This document shows, one piece after another, positions 8,260-16,884 of a DNA stretch of 64,000 nt (positions are counted from its first letter, which is position 1; each line of letters starts with the position of its first letter). The stretch is taken from assembly GCF_041261445.1 (NCBI RefSeq), contig NZ_JBGCCU010000026.1:118444-182443 (forward strand). The letters are read 5' to 3'. Below the pieces are notes generated by a model that worked only from the letters and a program-made list of their open reading frames with translations, made no database searches and was not told the origin of the DNA. Both the position numbers and the translations under genes were made by a program. Origin of the DNA: Catenulispora sp. EB89 (GTDB taxonomy: Bacteria > Actinomycetota > Actinomycetes > Streptomycetales > Catenulisporaceae).

Positions 8260-9555
8260 TCAACTCGCCGTCGCCCCGATGAGCCGCGCCCGCTCCCCCA
8301 GCGCCTTCTCCGAGTCGTAGCGCAGCAGCGACGGAACCAGGGCGGCCAGCAGCCCGATGCCGGCCAGGCACGCCAGGCCGCCGGAGACCACCGACACCCG
8401 CGGCGTGAAGGCCGTTGCCACCGCTCCGGATTCCAGGTCGCCGAGGCGTGGACCGCCGGCGACCACGACCATGTAGACGCCCTGCAGCCGGCCCTGCAGG
8501 CCCGGGGGCGTCACCACCTGCATCATCGTCGACCGGTACACGGCGCTGACCTGGTCCGCGGCACCGGCCAGGGCGAGCATCAGCAGACCGAACCAGAGCA
8601 CGGAGGTGGCGCCGAACATCGCTATGGAGCCGCCCCAGACCACGATCGCCAGGATCACGCCGAGCCCCTGGCGCCGGACCCGGATGATGAGGCCGCCGAG
8701 GCCGGTCATCAGCAGCGCGCCGGCGGCCGGGGCGGCGTACATGAGACTGGCCGTGCCCGCGCCGCCGTGGTACTGACCGAAGGCCAGCGCCGGGTACAGG
8801 GCCTTGGGCATACCGAAGATCATCGCGTTCACGTCCGCCAGGAACGAGGCCATGATGATCCGCTGCCCGCGCACGAAGCGCAGGCCCTGGAGCACCGAGG
8901 CGAGCCCGGCCCGGGGCGCGTCCTCGGCGGCGGGCAGCGTGGGCAGGCGGGCGACCGAGTAGAAGGCCGCGACGAACGTCGCCACGTCGATCCCGTAGGC
9001 CCACGCAAAGCCGCCGGCCCCGACCGCGACCCCGGCCAGCACCGGCCCGACGATCACCGAGAAGGTCATGCTGCCGTAGGACAGCGTGTTGGCCGCGGGC
9101 AGTTTCTCGGGGCGGACCAGCAGCGGCGTGATCGAGCGCCGCGCCGGGTTGTCGACGGCCGCGAAGCCCGCCTGTACCGCGACACAGACGAACAGCAGCG
9201 GCACGCTCCGCAACCCGGCGGCCGCCTGCGCCAGCAGTGCGACGCAGACTGCGGTCGTCGCCACCGAGGTGACCAGCAGCAGCTTGCGCCGCTCGACCGC
9301 GTCCGCGATCGCCCCGCCGTACAGGCCGAAGAACACCAGCGGCACCAGCGCCGCCAGGCTCACCAGCCCGACCTGCAACGACGAGTGCGTGATCGAGTAC
9401 ACCTGGACCGGCACGGCGACCTGCGTCACCTGCGTCCCGATCGACGACACCGCCTGCCCGGCGAACAGCCGGCGGTAGGCCGGCGACGCCCGCAGCGGCG
9501 TGATGTCCGAGACGGCTGCTCGGGCTGCTCGGCCCAGACGTGCGGTAAGACTCAC
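8260..9555 (-). CDS. MFS exporter, EntS-like (MFS_3)
   Basis: 431 residues, twelve predicted helices, starting at a GTG (9555). The opening SPAYRRLFAGQAVSSIGTQVTQVAVPVQVY, and the loop GLYGGAIADAVERRKLL (major facilitator motif A, DxxxRR) are typical of the enterobactin-exporter-like MFS_3 branch that exports siderophores, antibiotics or other small molecules. The substrate cannot be told from sequence. No Shine-Dalgarno sequence lies before the GTG, but TAGCAT sits six bases upstream, compatible with a -10 element and a leaderless start. The gene stands alone; the adjacent 550-base region separates it from the divergent kinase. Confidence 0.85.
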   Translation of the reverse strand: MSLTARLGRAARAAVSDITPLRASPAYRRLFAGQAVSSIGTQVTQVAVPVQVYSITHSSLQVGLVSLAALVPLVFFGLYGGAIADAVERRKLLLVTSVATTAVCVALLAQAAAGLRSVPLLFVCVAVQAGFAAVDNPARRSITPLLVRPEKLPAANTLSYGSMTFSVIVGPVLAGVAVGAGGFAWAYGIDVATFVAAFYSVARLPTLPAAEDAPRAGLASVLQGLRFVRGQRIIMASFLADVNAMIFGMPKALYPALAFGQYHGGAGTASLMYAAPAAGALLMTGLGGLIIRVRRQGLGVILAIVVWGGSIAMFGATSVLWFGLLMLALAGAADQVSAVYRSTMMQVVTPPGLQGRLQGVYMVVVAGGPRLGDLESGAVATAFTPRVSVVSGGLACLAGIGLLAALVPSLLRYDSEKALGERARLIGATAS

Positions 9556-9896
9556 CGCGGCATGCTATCTGTGACAGCCGCGGCGGTCGGCAGCGGTGGC
9601 GAGCGGCGGAACGCGGCCCCGCGCTGGCCGAACCGATCGGGTCCAGTATGACGACGGGTCTTCCCCGATCGGCAGGGAGATCCCGCATGGCAATTGTCCG
9701 CCTGCCAGGCCGAGCGGATCAGGGTTATGATTTAGCGGCCAACGCCACCTTTACCTCAGCGGCCGAGTGGAAGGTACGAGAAGAAGCGACTCCTTGAAAT
9801 GGCGGAATAGTGCCACGGCGGCAATTTCCCGTCACCGCGAAGATGTACCCATTCTCGCAGTACAACAGCCTGCCAACGCACCCTCAACGGAACAGT

Positions 9897-9914
9897 CGCG
9901 AACAATTGTTCGCG
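9897..9914. promoter_or_regulatory. LexA-like SOS box
   Basis: Perfect 18-bp palindrome whose inner 14 bases are CGAAC-AATT-GTTCG (9899-9912). The actinobacterial/Gram-positive LexA consensus is CGAAC-N4-GTTCG, so this is an exact match to the conserved positions. It lies about 190 bases upstream of the kinase gene and about 340 bases upstream of the divergent MFS gene. Which promoter it controls is not clear. Confidence 0.6.
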
Positions 9915-9941
9915 GGCCGCGACGACACGCGGGCTATCTCA

Positions 9942-9959
9942 AAGTCTTGTTCAAGACTT
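9942..9959. promoter_or_regulatory. Hyphenated palindrome AAGTCTTG-TT-CAAGACTT
   Basis: Perfect eight-base arms with a two-base centre, 28 bases downstream of the SOS-like box and 146 bases upstream of the kinase start. Probably an operator; the cognate regulator is unknown. Confidence 0.4.
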
Positions 9960-10105
9960 ATTCCGGTTGAGCAGCGATCCGCCTGAGTAGCCGCCACATA
10001 GATGGCCGCCTACTGGTCAGTACTTTTCGAGCGGATGCTCGCTGCACCCACGATCCGGATGACCTGCAGCGGCCTGCGAACATCGGCAGTACCAGGGGGA
10101 GAAAG

Positions 10106-12073
10106 ATGCCTGAACCGACCCAATCTCACCAAAGCCGCCGTGTGGTCGGTAAGCAATACCATGTGCGCCGCCTTCTCGGCACCGGCGGCATGGGACGGGT
10201 GTGGCTCGCCCACGACGAGCGGTCGGGCATCGACGTCGCCCTCAAAGAGGTGCGCCTCGACACGGTGACCGGACAGACCGACAGGAAATCGCACCTGAGC
10301 AGAGCCTGGCTGGAGGCCCTGCACGCGCTGTCGGTGGCCAAAAGCTCCAACATCGTCGAGATCCTGGACGTCTTCGAAGAGGACGGCCGCCCGTGGATCG
10401 TCATGGAACTCGTCATCGGCAAAACCCTGGCACAAGCGGTGGCCCAGCACGGACCACTCCCACCGGTCCACGTCGCGCACATCGGCAAAAGAGTGCTCAT
10501 GGCCCTGACCGCCTGCCACGTGAAGGACATCGTCCACCGGGACGTCAAACCCTCCAACATCCTGCTCGCCGACGACGGCCGGGTACTGCTCACCGACTTC
10601 GGCATCGCCGCCGGCGGCAGCCACTACGACATCACCATGGGAACCCTGACACCCAACGGAATCGCAGTCGGCACCCCGGAATACATGGCACCCGAGCGCA
10701 TGCGGGGACGCCCCGCGACCGCCGCCTCCGACCTGTTCTCCCTCGGCGCGACCCTGTACTTCGCCGTCGAGGGCCACTCACCCTTCCGCCGCGACAGCTT
10801 CGTGACGAGTTCAGCGGCGGTGCTTTTTGAGCCCGTCGGCGAACTCCGGCGCGGCCCCGTGTTCAAGCAGCTGCTGTCCGGTCTCATGGAAAAGGACCCG
10901 TCCGATCGGACACAAACCGCGGATGCCTATGACAAGTTGACGCGCATCATCGACTACAACGGCGCGATCCCTTTCGACGGAGCCGTACCAGCCGTACGAG
11001 CCGTACCGCCGACCTCCGGCCCCGTCGCGACGACGCACCCCGCCAGACTGCGGCGCGCCCCCAACGACGCGACGGTGGCAGTACGTGTGGGTCCTGCGGG
11101 GGCGAAGAAGAAGGGGCCGGGACAGGGCCACGTGAAGCTCGTGTGGGATCCCGCCGGGCACGACCGCAAGCTCGCGACCATCACCCAGGAGCTGCGCGCC
11201 GGCCGCTACACCCTGGCCGCTGAGCTGCTGGCCGACCGGCAGGTCCCCGAGGACGTGCGCGACTACCGCTACTTGATCCTGGCCCAGATCGCCGCGTCCA
11301 ACGGCGTGGACACCGCGTGGCTGGCCGAGGAGCCCGCCGGTCCCGAGGCGGCGCTGCTGCGCCTGCGGGCCAACGTCATCAGGGCCCTGCAAGCGCACCG
11401 TGGAAACCACCCCCGGGCCGAGGAACTCATCCAGCTGGCCGGGGCGCAGTGCCTGGAGACCGCCGAGCGGTTCCCGGAGGACCCCCTGCCGTGGATCGCA
11501 CTGCTGCACCTGGCACCGGCGGCGCCCGACAACGTTCTGGGCCCGCCGGAGCTGCGAATCAACGGCCCCTGGCGGACGATGGCCGAGCTGTGGCAGCGCG
11601 ACCCCTGGAACCGCGAGGCGCACCACCGCCTGCTGACCGCGGTCGGCCCCAAGTGCGGCGGGTCAGCGTCCTCGGTGTCCGGGGTCGCGCACTGGATCGC
11701 CGGCCACGCGCCAGCCAGGTCAGCGCTGCTGGTACTGCCGCTGGTAGCCCTCGTCGAGGCGTTCCGCCAGCAGCTGGGACCCGACAACCTCAACCAGACC
11801 CTGCTGACGCACCGGAACTGGTCGACCGCGTACGCGGAGCAGGAAACAGAACGCTGCTACCTCGAATGGTTCGCCCCGAACGGCGGCCACGGGGCATTAC
11901 TGCCAGACCTTCACCACCTGGCGCACGCACTGTGGGCCGGCTTGCAGTGGCTGCCGGCCACCCACGTCTTCGACGCCATCGGCCCCTACGCGCTGACCAC
12001 GCCTTGGTCTCTACACGGCAATCCGGAACGGGTGCTCCTCACGTCCCGGGAGCGCTCCATGACCGAACTCTGA
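10106..12073 (+). CDS. Ser/Thr protein kinase with a long helical C-terminal domain
   Basis: 655 residues. Residues about 18-285 are a Hanks-type kinase domain: Gly loop GTGGMG (25-30), Lys47 in VALKEV, HRD motif H144-R145-D146 followed by VKPSN, DFG at D164, and GTPEYMAPE. There is no transmembrane segment, unlike most PknB-type kinases, so it should be cytosolic. After a Pro/Ala-rich linker (about 290-345) comes a 300-residue, mostly helical domain with TPR-like features (AELLADRQVPEDVRDYRYLI, PWIALLHLAP, QRDPWNREAHHRLL). Similar helical domains occur as stand-alone actinomycete proteins, from memory; role unknown. Ribosome binding site AGGGGGAG precedes the ATG. The promoter region has an SOS-like box. 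Confidence 0.87.
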   Translation: MPEPTQSHQSRRVVGKQYHVRRLLGTGGMGRVWLAHDERSGIDVALKEVRLDTVTGQTDRKSHLSRAWLEALHALSVAKSSNIVEILDVFEEDGRPWIVMELVIGKTLAQAVAQHGPLPPVHVAHIGKRVLMALTACHVKDIVHRDVKPSNILLADDGRVLLTDFGIAAGGSHYDITMGTLTPNGIAVGTPEYMAPERMRGRPATAASDLFSLGATLYFAVEGHSPFRRDSFVTSSAAVLFEPVGELRRGPVFKQLLSGLMEKDPSDRTQTADAYDKLTRIIDYNGAIPFDGAVPAVRAVPPTSGPVATTHPARLRRAPNDATVAVRVGPAGAKKKGPGQGHVKLVWDPAGHDRKLATITQELRAGRYTLAAELLADRQVPEDVRDYRYLILAQIAASNGVDTAWLAEEPAGPEAALLRLRANVIRALQAHRGNHPRAEELIQLAGAQCLETAERFPEDPLPWIALLHLAPAAPDNVLGPPELRINGPWRTMAELWQRDPWNREAHHRLLTAVGPKCGGSASSVSGVAHWIAGHAPARSALLVLPLVALVEAFRQQLGPDNLNQTLLTHRNWSTAYAEQETERCYLEWFAPNGGHGALLPDLHHLAHALWAGLQWLPATHVFDAIGPYALTTPWSLHGNPERVLLTSRERSMTEL

Positions 12074-12118
12074 GCAACCGGCCGCATCAGCCCTCGCGGG
12101 ACTCGTCCCGGGCACTGG

Positions 12119-13018
12119 CTAGTTCTCGGCCGCTTGACGCTTCGCCCGCCACTCCGCCTCCGCGATCTGGATGCGGTCCCACATGGCTTCACGGTCCGCG
12201 TCGTCGACGTCCGAGAGGTCCAGGTGGAACACGTCCGTCGCCATCTTGAACAGCTCGTCGGCGGACTCGAGCATGCGAGTCGTGCGCTGTCCGGCTCCTT
12301 CATCGCGCGTGTACGTGTCACCCAGCACGTACTCGGCACAGTCGGCATCGCGGCGGAAGAGCTCGAACCACTTGACGTAGGGCGCCTCCGGCGACGTCGA
12401 CAGATGGATGTGGATGCTCTTGAAGTCCTCCCACGTGGCCGGCGCCAGGGTGAAGTCCATGCTGTGGAAGGTGGTCTGCGCCGGATCGGTGTGGAACCGC
12501 CAGGCGTCCGGGCCGATCTCCGGCAGCCGCCGCAGCTCGAAGGTGAAGGGGCCCTGGACGTGGACGCCCTCCCGGAGCGGGATGGGCTCGTGGTGCGAGT
12601 TGGCCAGGCCGACGTCGACCGACCAGCGTTCGCCCTCGATCACGACGGTGAGGGCCATGTGCGTGTCGTATTCGTCGGCGGTCGCCTTGGCGGTCGCGGC
12701 GGAGCCGTTGATCTGGCCGCGATGCATGGTGACGTCGTATCCCAGGACGGTCAGCAGCTCGGCGAAGGCGTTGTTCAGGTTGAAGCAGTAGCCGCCCCGG
12801 CCGGCCAGGACGCGGGCGATGGACTCGGCCGGGTCGATACCCTGCGGGCGTCCGAGCTGGATGTCGAAGTTCTCGAAGGCGACGAACTCGACGTGCGCGC
12901 GGTGAAGTCGGCGCAGAGCGTCGAGCGACGGAGTGCCGAGGATCTCCGGATCCTCGACGCCGAGCTTGGCCAGGTAGGGCGCGACCCAGGCGGGATGATC
13001 GGTCGTCTTCGAGGTCAT
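12119..13018 (-). CDS. Arylamine N-acetyltransferase
   Basis: 299 residues, close to the usual NAT length. The catalytic triad is visible: Cys78 in GRGGYCFNLN, His120 in YDTHMALTVV and Asp135 in WSVDVGLAN. NATs transfer acetyl or longer acyl groups from CoA to arylamines and hydrazines; in actinomycetes relatives also form amides in rifamycin-type polyketide release, but no polyketide synthase is nearby, so detoxification or general aromatic amine metabolism is more likely. The N-terminal helix bundle motif HVEFVAFENFDIQLG is conserved. It is convergent with the kinase gene and lies 42 bases downstream of the TetR gene, on the same strand, so it may be transcribed from the TetR promoter. Confidence 0.92.
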   Translation of the reverse strand: MTSKTTDHPAWVAPYLAKLGVEDPEILGTPSLDALRRLHRAHVEFVAFENFDIQLGRPQGIDPAESIARVLAGRGGYCFNLNNAFAELLTVLGYDVTMHRGQINGSAATAKATADEYDTHMALTVVIEGERWSVDVGLANSHHEPIPLREGVHVQGPFTFELRRLPEIGPDAWRFHTDPAQTTFHSMDFTLAPATWEDFKSIHIHLSTSPEAPYVKWFELFRRDADCAEYVLGDTYTRDEGAGQRTTRMLESADELFKMATDVFHLDLSDVDDADREAMWDRIQIAEAEWRAKRQAAEN

Positions 13019-13060
13019 GATCGGGAACCCTAGTGCGGCACCGCGTTCATTCTCAAAGGA

Positions 13061-13687
13061 TTAACGCGGTTCCGCACCGACCGCCGCCGTGCCGGTGGCA
13101 CCGGTCCCCAGGGTCAGTGCTCGGGTGAGTGCGGCGCGGGTGTCGTCCGCCAGGGTGTGCGGATCGTTGCCGAGGCGTTTGGCGGTCTGGAAGCAGGCGA
13201 GCGCGATTTGGCCGGCGAGGACGGCGGTTGCCTCATCGGATCCGCGCCGGATGAGCAGTTCGCTCAGCTTGTCCCCGAACTGCTGCATCTTCACGGCATC
13301 GCGGTCGCGCAGTTCCGGGTGCTGCTCGATCAACGCGAAGTGGCGCGTATAGCCCGCGGGGTCGGCGGTCGCCCAGGCGCACAGGGCGAGCAGGACCGGG
13401 CCCAGTTGCTCGACGCCCTCGGTGACGCTGCGCGGAGGCGGGGCGTCGTCCGCCTGGCCGGCCGCGGCGACCAGGTCGAGCAACTCCTGCTCCCGGGCGA
13501 ACACGACCTCCTGCTTGTCCCGGAAGTGGCGGAAGAACGTGGTGCGTCCGACCTCGGCGCGTTCGGCGATGTCGCCGACCGAAACGCCGTCGAAGCCGTG
13601 CTCCTGGAACAGCTCCTGCGCGGCCTCGATGATGCGCTGCCGCGCCTGGCGCTGCTTGCGTTCGACAAGAGGCCGCGTCGAGGTCAT
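13061..13687 (-). CDS. TetR family regulator of the adjacent metallo-hydrolase
   Basis: 208 residues from the ATG at 13687 (the frame is open further upstream, but the longer form would run across the divergent promoter and operator). HTH region: RQRIIEAAQELFQEHGFDGVSVGDIAERAEVGRTTFFRHFRDKQEV, broken here by typical TetR spacing between helices 1 and 3. The C-terminal part (about 60-208) is the variable ligand-binding domain with MftR-like features. It is divergent from the MBL gene, and a TTGGTAC-N3-GTACCAA palindrome overlaps the transcription start of that gene, which fits repression. NAT lies directly downstream. Confidence 0.88.
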   Translation of the reverse strand: MTSTRPLVERKQRQARQRIIEAAQELFQEHGFDGVSVGDIAERAEVGRTTFFRHFRDKQEVVFAREQELLDLVAAAGQADDAPPPRSVTEGVEQLGPVLLALCAWATADPAGYTRHFALIEQHPELRDRDAVKMQQFGDKLSELLIRRGSDEATAVLAGQIALACFQTAKRLGNDPHTLADDTRAALTRALTLGTGATGTAAVGAEPR

Positions 13688-13708
13688 GCGCGCAGCATAT
13701 CTCGGCGG

Positions 13709-13737
13709 TTGCCGTCCCGGAAGGTACTGGGTATATT
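13709..13737 (+). promoter_or_regulatory. Promoter of the first MBL metallo-hydrolase gene
   Basis: TTGCCG (13709-13714), 17-base spacer, TATATT (13732-13737): a good sigma-70-type (HrdB-like) promoter reading toward the metallo-hydrolase. The predicted start near 13744 falls inside the adjacent palindrome. Confidence 0.6.
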
Positions 13738-13754
13738 TTGGTACTGAGTACCAA
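13738..13754. promoter_or_regulatory. TetR-type operator TTGGTAC-TGA-GTACCAA
   Basis: Perfect seven-base arms with a three-base centre, abutting the -10 element and covering the predicted transcription start. It lies in the 98-base divergent region between the TetR and MBL genes. A degenerate half-copy (GGTACTGGGTAT) precedes it at about 13723. Binding would block the MBL promoter. Confidence 0.65.
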
Positions 13755-13785
13755 TCCGAACGGAGAACCTTATGAGGAAGACCCC

Positions 13786-14541
13786 ATGACCGAGCCACTC
13801 GTCATCACCCGAATCACGCACAGCTGCCACCTGATCCAGATCGGCGACCGCACCGTGCTGACCGACCCCTGGTTCTCGCAGCGCGCCTTCTACCACCCGG
13901 GCGAACCGATCGCCCTGCAGCCCGAGGCACTGCCGCACCTCGACGCGGTCGCGATCAGCCACGAGCACTACGACCACTGCGACCTCCACGCCTTCAGCCG
14001 CTACCCCCGCAAGGACGTGCCGCTGCTGGTCGCCGGACCGGTCGTGGAGAAGGCTCGCAAAGCGGGATTCAGCAACGTCCGCGCGCTCGAGCCGTGGCAA
14101 TCCGCGCGGGTCGGCGACCTGACCATCTCCGCGGCACCCGGCAAACACGGCGTCTACGAGGTCACCTACGTGATCAGCGGCGGCGGCCGCAGCGTCTACT
14201 TCGCCGGCGACACCCTGCTCATCCCGGAGCTGCACACCCTCACCGACCGCTACGGCCCGCTCGACGTCGCACTGCTCCCCGTCAACGGCCTGCACACCCG
14301 GATTCCGCGCAGCAGGCAAGTCGTCATGAACGCCGAGGAGGCCGCCGAACTCACGGCCACCCTCCGCCCCAAGCTCGCCATCCCCCAGCACTACGCCTTC
14401 ACCGGCGGCACCATCGGCGACACGCTCTTCCTCAAGAGCGACAAGGATCCCGCCCTCTTCGTGGATGCCGTCCACCGCCTCGTCCCCGACGTCCCGGTCA
14501 AAGTCATCAACCCCGGCGAACCGCTGACCATCAGCCCCTGA
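13786..14541 (+). CDS. UlaG-like MBL-fold metallo-hydrolase (paralogue 1)
   Basis: 251 residues from the ATG at 13786 (GAGGAAG eight bases upstream; an earlier in-frame start at 13738 lies in the operator). Metallo-beta-lactamase fold, beta-lactamase superfamily-2/UlaG-like group: H59-E60-H61-Y62-D63-H64 metal motif, preceded by LTDPWFS and followed by APGKHGVYEVTYV, YFAGDTLLIPEL and IPQHYAFTGG, all expected metal- or substrate-contacting loops. It lacks the features of AHL lactonases. The substrate is unknown. About half of its residues match the second metallo-hydrolase at 29467-30213, including the whole HEHYDHCDL motif; both sit beside a TetR gene. Confidence 0.85.
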   Translation: MTEPLVITRITHSCHLIQIGDRTVLTDPWFSQRAFYHPGEPIALQPEALPHLDAVAISHEHYDHCDLHAFSRYPRKDVPLLVAGPVVEKARKAGFSNVRALEPWQSARVGDLTISAAPGKHGVYEVTYVISGGGRSVYFAGDTLLIPELHTLTDRYGPLDVALLPVNGLHTRIPRSRQVVMNAEEAAELTATLRPKLAIPQHYAFTGGTIGDTLFLKSDKDPALFVDAVHRLVPDVPVKVINPGEPLTISP

Positions 14542-15037
14542 CCCGACCCAGCCCGCGGTACGGCCTTGCGCCGCCCGCTCTTCGAGTCTTCGAGGAGGGA
14601 GGCAGGGTCCTGTCACTCGTCATGACCGACGCGCCCGAGAGCGAGGACGCACTCGCGGGGCCCGCGGCAGCCACCACGACACCGAGGAAGCCCTCCGCTG
14701 GTCGGCGCCCGGAACGCACATGATGCGCACCGCCACCGAGCAGGCACTGACAGGCATCATTGCGGGAAAGTCCTGCCTGTCTTGCCATGGCCCAGGGCAC
14801 TGCGTCAGACTCCTCCCGAGAGTTCGCATGCGAGCTCTGAGAGCGCTCGAACCTGCGACAAGCGGGCCGATCGCAATAGCCTGCCTCCCCCTTGAGACCG
14901 TGTGATCGCCACCCGACGCAGCGGTCCTCGAGCTTCATGACCCGTGCCGAGGCCGTGGCCGAGGGGTGCCGTCGGCGCCGAGTCCTCCGATGCCGGCCCG
15001 AGTACACATTTCGCGATCCGCCAGGAAGGACCGGCGC
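14542..15037. other. Intergenic region before the condensation-domain gene
   Basis: About 500 bases with no convincing gene on either strand; a 158-codon minus-strand frame (14531-15007) overlaps the MBL stop and has no family features. A hairpin with arms GACAGGCA (14749-14756) and TGCCTGTC (14774-14781) may end transcription of the MBL gene. The last 15 bases hold AGGAAGG, the ribosome binding site for the gene at 15038. Confidence 0.5.
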
Positions 15038-16795
15038 ATGACTACGACGTCGTCAACTGTCCAGGTGCGTGTGGCATACCGCGGCCGCCGTCGGGAGCCG
15101 GGTCCGCTGACCTTCGGGCAGGCCAACGTGCTCAGCTGGGTGAGTCAGGATTCGAACGAGTGGTCGGCGGTGATCCCGGTCATCCATCCGGTGGACGGGA
15201 GCGTGTCCGTCGAGCGGGTGGCGGAGGCGATCGGTGTCGTGATCGGACGCCACGACTCGCTGCGGACCAACTATCTGCGCCAGTCCGGTGAGGCGATCCA
15301 GGTCGTCCGGGAAGCCGGAGAGCTGGTCGTGGACGTGCACGAGGACCCCGACGGCGACGCGCAGCTCCCGGCGAAGCTGGCTCGGCAGATGTCCGCCAAG
15401 CCCTTCGAGCTGACCGCCGAGCTGCCGGTGCGGGCCGCGATCATCACCCGGCGCGGGGGGCGGGACGAGCCACAGACCACGATCGTCATGGTCGTCACGC
15501 ACATGGCCATCGACGTGGGCAGCGGCGTGATCCTGACCGAGGAGCTGACCGATCTGGTCGGCGGCAAGAGCCCCGACGACCTGCCGGACCCGGGCCTGCA
15601 GCCACTGGACCAGGCACGCGTCGAACTGGGCCCCGGCGGCCTGCGGCGCAGTCAGAACTCGCTGCGGTACTGGCGCACCCGGCTGGCGCGGGGCCCGCTG
15701 CGGCTGCCCGTGCCGCCGCTGGCCGAGCCGGGCGAGTCGCAGCAGCTGCGGATCACCTCGCCGGCCGCGGCCCTGGCCGTCACCCGGATCGTGGCGCGCA
15801 CCAACGTCGGGCACTCCAGCGTCGTACTGGCGGCGGTGGCCGCCGTGCTGGGCCGGTACACGGGAGAACGATCGACCCTGCTCGCCTCGCTGAGCGCCAA
15901 CCGGTTCAGCAGCACGCTGCGCGGCTACGTCGGCGCACTCGCGCAGGACGCCCTGATCGGCCTGGACCTGACCGCCCCGACCTTCGACGCGCTCGTGGAA
16001 CAGGCCCGCGCCGCCCAGCTGACCGCGCTCAAGCACAGCCAGTTCGACGCCAAGGCGGTGTGGGCGGCGATGGACGAGACCTTCGACCGGCGCGGCGTCG
16101 GCTTCACCCGCGACTGGGTCTTCAACGACGTCGCGGCCACCGTGGAACCCGAACGGCAGGACACCGAGCCGGCCCCGCTGGAACTGGTCGACCAGGCGCG
16201 GCCGGCGACCCGGGTCACCCGCAGGCCGGCCGAATCCCAGCTGCCGGTGATGCTCTTCTTCCAGGTGCTGCGAGCCTGCGGCGAACTCGAACTCGACGTC
16301 AACGCGAACGGGCAGTTCTTCACCGCGGACACCGCGGAGCACCTGCTGCGCGAGGTCGAGCACCTGCTGATCGACGCCGCCGCCGGCGACACCGCCCTGG
16401 CCCGGCCCGAACCGCCGACCGACCGCAACGGCCAGTGGTGGCAGATCGACGGCTGCCAGGTACAGCGCACCGCGGTCAACGAGCTCCTGGGCCCGACCGG
16501 CCGGGCCTTCCTGGACGGCGACGAACTCGTCGGCTACCTCGCCGAACCCGCCCTTACCCCGCGCTCGGCGCACCTGACCAGCCTGGCCGGGCTGCGGTGG
16601 CGCCCCACAGCCATGACACCAGCGCGCTACGTCATCTGCGCCACCGCGCCGGACGACCTGGACGATCTCGCCGCGTGGCGTCGGCAACCCGTTCTGGCCG
16701 AAGGCGACGGCCGCCCGGGGCTCCAGGAAGCTTTCGCCAACCATTCATCGCCCGCGCCGGAGACCGAGGCACGCCCGGACGACCAGGACCAGTGA
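15038..16795 (+). CDS. Free-standing NRPS-type condensation domain protein
   Basis: 585 residues from the ATG at 15038 (AGGAAGG precedes it). Residues about 20-450 form a condensation (C) domain: PLTFGQANVLSWV opening, RHDSLRTNY, then the active-site block THMAIDVGSG at about 154-163 in the place of HHxxxDG; the second His (H155) and the Asp (D159) are kept, the first His is Thr. Later C-domain elements include TLLASLSANRF. The final 120 residues resemble an adenylation-fragment-like tail (FLDGDELVGYLAEP, ARYVICATAPDDL). No carrier protein, adenylation domain or other NRPS gene lies nearby, so it either works with a remote pathway or catalyses acyl transfer to a free acceptor. Confidence 0.8.
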   Translation: MTTTSSTVQVRVAYRGRRREPGPLTFGQANVLSWVSQDSNEWSAVIPVIHPVDGSVSVERVAEAIGVVIGRHDSLRTNYLRQSGEAIQVVREAGELVVDVHEDPDGDAQLPAKLARQMSAKPFELTAELPVRAAIITRRGGRDEPQTTIVMVVTHMAIDVGSGVILTEELTDLVGGKSPDDLPDPGLQPLDQARVELGPGGLRRSQNSLRYWRTRLARGPLRLPVPPLAEPGESQQLRITSPAAALAVTRIVARTNVGHSSVVLAAVAAVLGRYTGERSTLLASLSANRFSSTLRGYVGALAQDALIGLDLTAPTFDALVEQARAAQLTALKHSQFDAKAVWAAMDETFDRRGVGFTRDWVFNDVAATVEPERQDTEPAPLELVDQARPATRVTRRPAESQLPVMLFFQVLRACGELELDVNANGQFFTADTAEHLLREVEHLLIDAAAGDTALARPEPPTDRNGQWWQIDGCQVQRTAVNELLGPTGRAFLDGDELVGYLAEPALTPRSAHLTSLAGLRWRPTAMTPARYVICATAPDDLDDLAAWRRQPVLAEGDGRPGLQEAFANHSSPAPETEARPDDQDQ

Positions 16796-16884
16796 TCAGA
16801 TCAGGCCGGCGCGCGCCCGGGCCGTATTGCCGGACGACCTCGTCGTTGATCGCTGCAGTTTGAATCGGCCCCCTCCCCAGCGCG

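Larger units (their letters stand above)
9556..10105. other. Non-coding region between MFS exporter and Ser/Thr kinase
   Basis: 550 bases with lower GC than the surroundings, between divergent genes. The only open frame of note (9767-9970, 67 codons) lacks a ribosome binding site and recognisable content. The stretch holds two strong palindromes, at 9897-9914 and 9942-9959, and a good ribosome binding site (GGGGGAG) six bases before the kinase ATG at 10106. Confidence 0.6.

Noticed and set aside
9767..9970. 67-codon frame upstream of the kinase
   Set aside because: No ribosome binding site and the frame runs across both palindromes; composition is unlike coding sequence of this genome.
13786..14541. 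AHL lactonase (quorum quenching)
   Set aside because: The HxHxDH motif is present, but the surrounding blocks are of the UlaG-like group and the AHL lactonase Tyr and downstream motifs are not seen.
14531..15007. 158-codon minus-strand gene in the gap after the MBL gene
   Set aside because: Overlaps the MBL stop region, has no ribosome binding site, low-complexity content and no family signature.
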